64,000 nucleotides of DNA. Origin: Glandiceps talaboti (lineage: Eukaryota; Hemichordata; Enteropneusta; Spengelidae). The translations under genes were made by a program, and so were the position numbers. The stretch lies in the NCBI RefSeq assembly GCF_964340395.1, contig NC_135553.1, positions 17,937,001 through 18,001,000 of the forward strand, written 5' to 3'. This document shows, one piece after another, positions 54,806 to 64,000 of this stretch. The notes under the pieces were generated by a model, which saw nothing but the letters and a program-made list of their open reading frames with translations, did no database searches and was not told the DNA's origin. Numbering within the stretch: position 1 is the stretch's first letter; each line of letters begins with the position of its first letter.

Positions 54806-54875
54806 AAAAGGTCAATGGACGGCGTGGGGTAGGTTAGTCTTGTCAGACGTGAGATAACCCAGTACCTCCGGACCT
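54806..54875 (-). ncRNA. Y RNA gene 11 (class II)
   Basis: Mirror partner of gene 5. Identical stems, but the apical hairpin is GTCT(GACA)AGAC instead of GTCT(AAAA)GAC, so the loop changed while the stem gained a pair. T6 terminator, PSE and TATA intact. Confidence 0.82.
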
Positions 54876-54898
54876 TACTTAACCACTATGTACGTTCA

Positions 54899-54942
54899 AC
54901 ATATAAAGGCTACTTCTACACTTAAAACTCTATCTACGGTGA
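54899..54942 (-). promoter_or_regulatory. PSE and TATA box of Y RNA gene 11
   Basis: Minus-strand TCACCGTAGATAGAGTTTTA from 54942 and TTATATG from 54906, 68 and 32 nt before the first G. Confidence 0.7.
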
Positions 54943-55894
54943 TGCAGTTTTGTACGATTTATTTTATTTGATAAATTCACATTACGATAGTAAATTTGAA
55001 TATTCATGAAATTACTCATAAACGACGTATAATTCTGAGAAAAATAGATTGGGAAGTTCCACATTTCTTTATGCATTATTTGGGGGCGCTCTTATCGTCT
55101 AAAGGTTAACATCGCGCTTAAACAACTCTGATTAAAGTCTATAACAGCAGGGCAAACCCCTCCAAAGTCATTTATTTCAGAACAAACCGTTATACACGTA
55201 GTTACTTCGGTATTGATGCAGTACGTACGTGCCTTATGCATCCATGCCTGTCAGATTATTCAATTGGTCACGTGGGGCACTATACGTACGCACCCACAGA
55301 ATACCGAAACAATTTTGAATCACCTGAAACACAGTATACAGGAATTGAACTGTGGCCCAAACAGTTTCGTATTTTAGAGTTTATTTTTAATATTACTTTA
55401 TTAGAAATCCAATGTACACTACTATTATACATACATAAATACACCGCTTGTCATAACTGTTGGGAATCATTTCAGGAGATCTAGACCATATTGATCAGTT
55501 ACTATATACACTATCGGGGTCTAATGTCATATGTTACTGTTACGTGTATCCAGACCCTTTCTTTGCTACATGCCTGTGTCTATTAACCAATAAATGGGTA
55601 GACATGGGTAGTAAATGGTAACCGAATCAAATTATGAAATTATCAAAATATTTATATTGTAAAAACAAACAGTTCCATAACGTACGTACCAATGTTCTCT
55701 CCATTTTGATTATTAAACACCCATCCGATTTTCGTTCAAACTATACCCTTCTTACTTCTCAAAAAGACCGTACAATAGGTATTGCGTCATGCTGAAACTC
55801 ATTATCTGTAGACAACAACGTCGAACGTCATATCGGTACTGTTTCAAACACGGTTGCTGTGATAGACACTTAGTCTAGTAAATACAACAAATCG

Positions 55895-56898
55895 TCGTTT
55901 ATTCAATGAACCAACGAGCATGTAGATAGTATATTCCAATTATTGATCACTTTAATACGACAGGTTTACAAACGGTTGCACAAAAATGAATTTAATGACT
56001 ATACGCTTACGTCATCAATTCAGCATTGACAGTCTTCTAAGTTTACCTAACAAAACTTGTAACATATAAAATCACTATAACTGTGTTGTTATACGTGTGT
56101 ATACTTAGTATTTAAAATGTGATTGCATAACTTTATCTACGAAGGTGGGTATCAAAGTATTTTCCCTTACAAGGAGTCAGTTGTAATGCACATGTGACTA
56201 GCTGTTTCTTGTGGATGAAATCACTGATAATGAAGGTGGTGTACGTAAGAAGGGTTTCGTTCAATGTTTTTGTAGTTATGTTTGATTTTACACCGAACCT
56301 TTAAATTTCCTGATGTAGTTCGATTATTTTGATCACCTTATGCATATAATATACCCTTCAAGTTTCCAATTATCGATGATACACTGACTTGGTGTCCGTT
56401 TGTAAATAGTCCCGGATATGGCACGGATTTGATTACTCTGTTTGTCAACAGTGTAGATTTGTGGCTTGTTGATAGCATTTGATCATGCATACTCCATGGA
56501 GTACGAAATAAATCGTAAATAAGAACATGAATTAACAAAAACGTCGTTCTAGTTACAAAAGTTAGTAGCGAGGCTTTAAAAACTATTTCACAAATATATG
56601 TACAGTGTATATATATGATAATGTTAAGAAAATAGAAAGACACAAATGGACGGCACTGCCTGTCACAGACTGAGTAAAAAAATACTCAACCCTTATAAAT
56701 ATTTGTATATTTTCTGAAGTAAAAGATTCAGTTAAATATCTTTCGTGAAATAGAAAACATTGGTTTTGGTCGGTTCTGTTGTTCAGTTATACCGTAAAGT
56801 TGGTTTGAGTCTTGTCAAGTGACTTCTGCACACAGAGTCATGTTACATTATTTACAAAATAGAGGCAAGTTTCGGATATTTTTTTTTCTAAAGATATT
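55895..56898. other. spacer between the array and paralogue D
   Basis: About 1 kb of AT-rich DNA with no exon or repeat that I can support. Confidence 0.5.
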
Positions 56899-57083
56899 TT
56901 AAAATCCTGTGGCTGCATTATAACTTGGTGGTGGTGGAGCGCTCATGTACCTGGAAGATATAAAGGTTTGTATAGATATTTATTTAATATACTCGGAATG
57001 TCTTTTATCGTGTTTACATTTGTACGTCAAAGCAACTTGCCTTTCTGCCTGCCTACCTGTATGTCTAAATGTCAATATGCGTG

Positions 57084-57195
57084 CGTGCGTGCGTGTGTGT
57101 GTGTATGTGTGTATGTATGTATGTATGTATGTATGTATGTATGTATGTATGTACGTACGTACGTATGTATGTATGTATGTATGTACGTACGTTCG
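57084..57195. repeat. (GT)n/(ATGT)n/(ACGT)n microsatellite in the paralogue D intron
   Basis: GT, ATGT and ACGT units. The long frames through it are repeat translation. Confidence 0.9.
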
Positions 57196-57624
57196 CAGAC
57201 TACACAGAATGGTTGATACGTTGTTTTCTCCTAATAATATTTTCTATACCCAAGGATTTCACTTACCCAGGTGGATAGGCAGGATCTTGTTCAGCAGGAG
57301 GGTACCCAGGTGCTTTTCCATATGCTGGTGGTTGTGGAGCAGCATATCCTGGTGCTGCCGCAGGTGGTTGCCCGTATGCTTGCCCAGGTGGCGGGTATGC
57401 TTGCCCGGGTGGCGGGTATGCTTGTCCTGGTGGTGGCGGCGGGTAACCCATTGGTTGTTGGGCTGGGTATCCCATCGCAGTCGATGTTGATATCACCGTG
57501 GCTCCCGTGGGCTGAGGTTGCTGTACATGAACCATAGTGACCGTAGAATTTCGATACTGACAATGCCACACTATTCCAATGCAAAGAAATGTTACACCGG
57601 CTATGAACAGCACACCTCCAATGT

Positions 57625-58796
57625 GTCCTTGGTGTAATCACATTGACAACAAAGATCTGGTTGGTGTAGTCTTCCTTGATTTGAGGAAGGCGTTTGACCT
57701 TGTGAATCATGAAATATTATTTGATAAATTGCATATTTATGGTGTTAATAAAACATCCTTGAATTTATTCAACTCATATCTCGCGAATAGGAAGCAACGG
57801 GTTTCTATAAATGGTTGTATTTCTGATAGCGTTCCCCTAGAGGTTGGGTTACCCCAAGGATCGATATTAGGACCGCTTCTGTTTCTCTTGTATATCAACG
57901 ATTTGCCACTTTGTACTTCGAATTGTGAAATCGATATGTTTGCTGACGATTCTACGATTCATACGTCGGCACAGTCAGTGACAGATCTTGAGTACAAGTT
58001 AAACGGTGCTCTTGGTGGTATTAGTGATTGGTGTACTGAAAACAAAATGTGCCCTAACATTGACAAGACAAAATGTATGCTAATTACAACTAGACAGAAA
58101 CGAACACACTTGTCACGTAGTGACTTGAATGTGAAACTGGGTGATTATGATATTGAAAATGTTCTAAGTGAAAAGTTGTTGGGAATAGTCATAAACAATG
58201 ATTTGTCATGGTCTTCACATGTAAACAATATTGTGAAGAAAATTAAATCTAAGTTATATCTCTTGGCGCGAATAAAGTGCTTCCTTCCAGAATCGGCACG
58301 GCGGCAATACTATAATAGCTTTATTTTACCTCACTTTGATTACTGTCAAGCAGTATGGGGCTGCTGCAGCAAGATCGACAACACCCGATTAAATAGTCTA
58401 CTGAAACGTTCCATGAGGCTTATTTTAAATTGCGACGCCGGCATATCTCCCACTGAGATGCTAATCAGGCTAAACTGGTATCCACTCTCCTATCGTTACA
58501 AATTTAATAACGTTGTTTCAGTTTATAAAGCATTACAAGGCCAATATCCCACTTATATCAGTCGATTACTTTCACCATATAGACCTAGTCGGTCTTTGCG
58601 CTCAGTTACAAATCACTCGTTACTAGTCCCATTTGCCAGAACAAATGTTTTTAAGGATTCATTTCGAGTAGCAGCGCCTACACTCTACAATCAACTACCG
58701 GCTGCAATAAGATCTATTACTAATATTAGAAGTTTCAAAATTGCGTGTCATAAACATTACTTTCAGGGTTTCATAGATGACAATGTAAATTTTTAG
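57625..58796 (+). CDS. LINE reverse transcriptase, C-terminal part
   Basis: About 390 codons without start. RT motif A is VFLDLRKAFDLV, motif B GLPQGSILGPLLFLLYIND and motif C MFADD (F for the usual Y). KLLGIVINNDLSW and the C-terminal region with QLPAAIRSI follow, as in CR1/L2/Jockey elements. The endonuclease and the start of the RT domain are absent because of 5' truncation. The open frame of over 1.1 kb without a stop or shift indicates a young copy. Confidence 0.85.
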
Positions 58797-58984
58797 TATG
58801 GTCGTATTTTCTATGTCACTTGCTGTCTGTATTTTGTCTGTTGGACGTTTTGTGCCGTTATTGCATTTTTTTGCAATTTGTATGTAGTCTCCTTTTCTGC
58901 CATTGTATTTTAATTTGTTCTTTTTTGTTCTCGACCCTCATGAAAAAAGGCTGTTACCTATGAGGCTATCGAGTTTAAATAAAG

Positions 58985-59016
<32 letters not shown>
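57625..59016 (+). mobile_element. 5'-truncated non-LTR retrotransposon (CR1/L2/Jockey-type LINE)
   Basis: About 1392 bp inserted in paralogue D, antisense to it. It is flanked by AATGT at 57620-57624 and 59017-59021. It starts inside the reverse transcriptase domain, keeps the frame open to 58796, then has a 220-bp 3' UTR and a (TTA)n tail typical of this LINE group. The 5' end with the endonuclease is missing, so it cannot move itself. Confidence 0.88.
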
Positions 59017-59017
<1 letters not shown>

Positions 59018-62000
59018 ATGTAGAATAACCACCAGAACAACGCCTCTAAGATTATGCCCATCACGATGAGCACAATACCGGTGATTATAAACGACTGAGA
59101 TCGCTGGCGGAGTCTGTGATCCACCGGCATTTTGATTTTATAGGTTGGAATTTACAAAATTATCCTTTTTTTATCTGAAATAGGAACGAAAAAGAGTTTG
59201 ATGAAGGGCATCAATAAAGTAGTATAAAAAACTTATCAGAACGACTTTATGTATGACACAGCAGGTACATACATTTTCTGTCTGTCTGTCTGTCTGTCTG
59301 TCGGGGGTTATTGGTGCTACTTTACCCGTGATGATTTGTTGAGTAAATGATATCTTAGCAACCACTGATAATTAAATATTTATAGAAAAAAAGTCAAAAA
59401 AAGTATCGAAAAATGACGTTTATATAATGACGGAAACAATGTTTCTTATTACTTGTCTGTCGTAATTACTATGAGAAGAATGACAAAATGGTGCATTTTG
59501 CAAAGTGTCGACAGTAGCCCGTGCTGACTTTCACTTCGTATGGGACATAGAGTACCATTAATGCGATTTTGAAATGGGACCTGTAGTCTTAGCAAATGTT
59601 GAATATATTAATTTTTTGATTTCATATTTGTTTACAAAGATGAAGGCAGTAGACCGGACAACTGTACTCTGAGACAGTTTACGTAAACTATAAAAATGAC
59701 AGGTTTTCGACATTAGAAATTGCAACTGGCGGTGTGTACATGACATGTGAATCAAGGAGGTAGTTCTTCCCATCTCCATGGTTACATCCATTTCAACAAC
59801 CACAACAGATTTAAGGGTATTCACGCTCATGTTTTCAAGGAGGTCGATAATCACTTTCTATTACTGTACCTCTGGGCAATATATGCAACAGGTATTTTGG
59901 CAGCCATTTTGAATTAATACGCAAGGAAATAGTTTGGATATATTTTTTTTCACGTCATAATCAACATATTTTATTCTCAGCTTGCACACTCACATAACCA
60001 TTTCAGTTATGGTCCTTCAAAGGCCTACTCTGCATATAAATATAGGGTGATGGCCATTATGCTAGATGACTTTAACCGTGCAACCATCACATAGACTGTG
60101 TTTGTGATGCAACACGCTCACAGAGCTCATAGAGTGCCTATAAAACTGCCATTTTTGAGAGTATTACAGATTGCTTTTATCTCCTTATATTGGACTACGG
60201 TATTATGAATATACAGGAAAGAAATCTGTCTCTGTATTTTTGAAAATTAATGCGTTTTGGGGGACTATTGAAAATGGTGCCATTTCTTCTTTAAGAATTT
60301 AGAATTTAATTGTAATTTCCAATTATTCCTAATAAGTGTCTCATTTTGTTGTCATGGTGATATTCAGCGTTGCACATCCAATTAATTACCTTGGTGCAAT
60401 ATTTCCTTCTATACGTTCATCTATTTTTAATGTCATCATTCAAATGAGTCAACACAATGAACGTGTAAGATATATTTTCTCTTATTCTAAGTGAGAAAAT
60501 TCGTGTATGGTGGTCAGTATATGGTCGCATATAGTCACGGTAGTAAACTTCACTGTGTGATTTAAAAAAAAAATTAAATTTAAAAACATGGAATTTTCAT
60601 TAGAAATAAAAGCTTAAACCCTGAGTAAACCAGCTGATACTTTATGAAAAGTGGACACAGTGAACAGTATTATTCAATAAAGTACATCAAATTTTGTTCT
60701 CACGGTGGCGTCTTTGCACGGTCGATCGTGAGCGTAGCAAAAATAAACAGAACTGAAGGAATAATGGACATATGAACTCAAAAAAAAAGGAAATAAAAAG
60801 ATTTTTTAACTAAAAAAAACAAAAACAAAAACATCATTTTTTAGGTGACCCAAATTCACCCACCATCACATTTTAAGGCCTCCTAAGTCATTCTAAGTCT
60901 ATCTTGCCAGTGTTGTCGAAAGTATACCAAAACTATGTGAGTTTTCACCACCTACCCTCCTACCTTTCAAAATATAGAGGGAGACTAAACCTCAGACCAC
61001 TATAGTGGCTTTTTTCTAAATAGTCTGAGCATAGACCGTCCACCCGGTCTAAGCGTAAACACAGAGTCACTTTACTTTGACCTAGGAACACTAAACATGC
61101 AAAATAGTAATTAGAAAATGAGAAGCCTGTACAAACATTTTGTTGATTAATAAATGATGTAGTAAATCGTACACATTATTAGTAATTAATCATCGAACAT
61201 AATCACCAAATCGTTCATATTTTTTCATGATATAAAAACATCTATACTAACCATGCTATTACCGACGATAAAATAATTTTAGAAAATGAACGAAACCTAT
61301 CGACCACCTTTTGAATGCAGACAGTTTGTTTTAAAATATACGGGGTTGACCCGCTGAAATAAGAATAAACTGGGCATTTGTATTTTTTTGCTTTTGGGTT
61401 CGTATAAATTTAAAAGATCTGTCGAAAAAAATTGAGATGTTGAACACTATAGCTGTTATGTACTGTCGTAATGTTGTGGCTTGACCTTGAGGGATACCAT
61501 ATAACAGTCTATAATAGTATTTGGATTATACTTCCATGGTATCTGTAAACACTGATCGAATTTACAATACACCATTGTTAGACTGCAGAATGGTTTCATC
61601 TGCAAGTTCTGTTATTATCTACACCATAGGTTACGTCATTATAGGTTGGATTAATGAAATAGTGCTTCTAATAGATGGCGTGGATGGACATTAACTCGAA
61701 CGACAACACTAGTGCTTCATTTCGAAGCGGTACAACAATTAGTAGCCTTCCTCGACGTAAGCTTATTTGTTTACTGAGTCAAGAGCTTCGAGAGCGAAAA
61801 TCGATCTACTTTAGCTTTTGAGCAAAGACATACATGTTTGAATTTCAAATGATCGAATGGCGTGATATCCCCGGGTGATATCTTATGATGGGTTACAATA
61901 ATGACAAATAAAATTCACCTAGGAAAAAAGCCGCAATGATTCTGTTTTGAACTAGATTGTTTATCTATGAATCCACGACATCATGTAGGTAGGCATATAA

Positions 62001-62786
62001 TAGCACATACTCCTCTAATCGATAACCATGCATTCAGTTGCGTTTTGTATGTTTGGGACTGTGTATCGAGTTGATGTTAAAACTACACAGTGCAAACACA
62101 ACGCTTATATCGAAACCATGGCTGTAGAAACAGTCCGTGTTTGTAGCGAACCGATGGAACAGTTGATGAGTTATTTCATTTCCTTACATAACGATTTCGA
62201 TTGTAATTTGTAAGTGAATACATATACATATGTAAACGTACGCTGTTCGGATCTCCCCCGTCTGTCTCGAACTAAACTACTGTGCTCGATAAAAACCCTA
62301 CGACATGCCTTTACATCCAGAATAAAGAAGCCTTTTCCCCAACTACATCAATCATTTTTTCAAACGCATTACCCCAAGTCATTTTAGCTTCGGTACACAC
62401 TCACCTGCAGCTGTCAAAACGGAATTCAAAGGTTGGAATGACAGGTCGGTCACCACTTATTGAGAAGATCCGACCTGAGGAACATTTCTGCGCAGATCGG
62501 CCGGTGTCATGACGTCAGTGTACATTTGACTGTCAATGGATTTCATGTATTGTTGTCTGACGGCTTCTACTCGGCAGATCTGTGACGTGTTATGTAAATG
62601 TTAGATCGTATCCAAAGTAACAAAGATGGCGGACACTTCTGCGTTCTGTTATTAAATTACCATATCAAAGTTCGTTAACCCGGATTTTCAATGACGTCAG
62701 TTCAGAATGACTACATATTTTATGAACGTGGTACTTACATATAAAGTGAACGATGATTCTAGCGTAAAGATAACAAAAAGTTCCGA

Positions 62787-62970
62787 ATGTATGTATGTAT
62801 GTATGTATGTATGTATGTATGTATGTATGTATGTATGTATGTATGTATGTATGTATGTATGCATGTATGCATGTATGGATGTATGTATGTATGTATGTAT
62901 GTATGTATGTATGTATGTGTGTGTGTGTGTGTGCGTGCGTGCGTGCATGCACGCGAGCGTACGTGCGTGC
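62787..62970. repeat. (ATGT)n/(GT)n/(GTGC)n microsatellite
   Basis: About 35 ATGT units with ATGC variants, then GT and GTGC. All long frames here are repeat translations. Confidence 0.92.
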
Positions 62971-63299
62971 GTGCGCGTGTTTGTGTGATGTGAATTGATG
63001 TAAGCATATGTCTATACGTCTGTTAATTTTGCTTTTAAATGGATGGAAAGTTTTAATGTTTACTTCAATCTGTTTTTTTTCTTTCGGTTTCCTTAATGAC
63101 TCGTTTTTGGATTTCAAGACTCAGAAGACACCGAAAACATGTTGGGGAAAAATAGAATGAGAAATGTCATCTGTGCTAAGAATAACCCACAAAAATAGCC
63201 ATGTGATATTTTTGTGAATGGTTTTATCCATGAAAGCATGTGAAAGATCATAAATAAGTCATTGTAACAAACCCAATTTAACATAAAAAATATTGCACA

Positions 63300-63375
63300 C
63301 ACGCATGCACGCACGCACGCCCGCCCACCCGCCACTCACTCACTCACTCACTCACTCACTCACTCACTCACTCAC
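63300..63375. repeat. (ACGC)n and (TCAC)n microsatellite
   Basis: ACGC/CCGC tetramers, then about ten TCAC units. Confidence 0.9.
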
Positions 63376-64000
63376 AGAGAATAACCCATAATCTTATTTT
63401 GGTGTACTGTCACTACCTGAATCTAACTGAATGAGCTTTCAATTTTCTCTCCGTTCTTGCAATTATTTTTTTCAGAACGATTTGACAGCAAATATGGCGC
63501 CTTGATCCCAAAACTGTTTGATACCCACTTTTCCCAGCCCAATGACGAGTTTTTGTAGGTAAGTCTGACAAATAATACACAGGTATTCCTAATATCATTG
63601 CCAGTGTTGTCAACAGATTACCGTCCAACATCACTCTATAGCCTGATAAACACCGCCCTCAGTGGTTGTTTTGCAAAATGATCTTGAGTGCACACTAGTA
63701 CTGCTGGCACGTTTCACTGTAATATGAGTCAACGCGAAAATAAAATCTACACATTTCAAAAGTTAGGTAATCTGCAAATCATGTTTTATTCAAATTTTAA
63801 ATAATATAAACAAACAAACTTCTTATAGTAAAACCGTTTCAATATCTCTGTGTAAAAATCTGCTCGAAAACGATTTGGAATAGTACGGTGCGCTCCCGAA
63901 TCGATGTAAGTTAAAGATGACATTTGATCAGAATTGTCTTCTTCAAAATATGCAACTACCTCAGTAAACTTGAACTTAAAATTGCCTAGTCTATGCAGCT

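Larger units (their letters stand above)
53545..55894 (-). repeat. right arm of the large inverted repeat
   Basis: 2.35 kb, inverted copy of 49013-51378. It carries Y RNA genes 10 and 11 on the minus strand and ends at AAATACAACAAATCG. Confidence 0.85.
56899..59130 (-). pseudogene. two-TM PPxY-tail protein, paralogue D, interrupted by a LINE
   Basis: Coding pieces 59130-59017 and 57619-57267, then last exon 56950-56899. Taking one copy of the AATGT target site, they total 519 nt (172 codons plus stop) with the same phase-2 intron as A-C. The N-terminal piece reads MPVDHRLRQRSQ and a first helix ending LFWWLFYI. After the insertion, GGVLFIAGVTFLCIGIVW is the second helix. Then come the family box GATVISTS, a YPPPPPG/AYPPPGQ repeat tail and PQPPAYG (PPxY), and the last exon ends APPPPSYNAATGF. 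All splice sites and the frame outside the insert are intact, so the break is recent. As it stands the protein would stop inside the LINE tail after the first helix. A TTTCAG acceptor near 59174 implies a 5' exon. Confidence 0.72.
59131..64000. other. gene-poor right end
   Basis: No supported gene. It holds a (TCTG)n run at 59279-59302, the ATGT tract at 62787-62930 and (ACGC)/(TCAC)n at 63300-63375. 59400-62780 and 63380-64000 show only short unsupported ORFs. Confidence 0.5.

Noticed and set aside
62665-63117. overlapping ORFs rich in YIHT/CMYV near 62.7-63.1 kb
   Set aside because: All are readings of the ATGT microsatellite in different frames.
63413-63634. minus-strand ORF MMLDGNLLTTLAMILGIPVY, and a plus-strand possible exon at 63476-63558 (RFDSKYGALIPKLFDTHFSQ) after TTTTTTCAG
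   Set aside because: Each looks slightly protein-like, but they lie on opposite strands of the same bases and neither joins to another exon in the window.

Overview
This is invertebrate animal genomic DNA: intron-containing genes with GT-AG junctions, metazoan-only families (a heparan sulfate 3-O-sulfotransferase, a rhodopsin-type GPCR, a HHIP-like protein), many MITE-like foldback elements and very abundant microsatellites. The gene set and Y RNA type suggest an invertebrate deuterostome (hemichordate or cephalochordate), but the species cannot be fixed from the sequence alone.

Layout. 0.35-6.5 kb: seven exons of a tRNA-dihydrouridine synthase 1-like gene (DUS1L, minus strand, running off the left edge), head to head with an intronless heparan sulfate 3-O-sulfotransferase-like gene (7.3-8.6 kb, plus). 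8.6-19.2 kb: non-coding, rich in microsatellites. 19.2-20.7 kb: a class A GPCR coding exon (plus). 22.6-26.4 kb: a six- or seven-exon HHIP-like gene (minus). 28.7-59.1 kb: four tandem paralogues (A-D, all minus) of a small protein with two membrane segments and a Pro/Gln/Tyr-rich tail carrying PPxY motifs. All four share the same phase-2 intron. The fourth copy is split by a 5'-truncated non-LTR retrotransposon, and removing the insert plus one copy of the 5-bp target duplication restores its frame.

The most striking content lies between paralogues C and D, at 46.3-54.9 kb. It is a cluster of eleven loci that I recognise as Y RNA (stem-bulge RNA) genes and pseudogenes. Each full copy has the lower stem AGGTC/GACCT, the GGTCCGGAGGT start, a TTATC loop motif and mostly a T-run terminator. 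Seven have what looks like a complete type 3 RNA polymerase III promoter: a PSE-like TCACCG box 67-68 nt and a TATA box 32 nt upstream of the first G, at constant spacing. The cluster sits in a 7-kb inverted repeat (arms of about 2.35 kb at 49.0-51.4 and 53.5-55.9 kb) nested in further direct and inverted duplications. Within the array the left genes are on plus and the right genes on minus, pointing at each other. Two RNA classes occur with covarying stems.

The rest of the window (59.1-64 kb and the other long gaps) shows no gene I can support. Intron phases were checked by hand for every multi-exon gene and are consistent. No database search was possible, so family names rest on recognised motifs.
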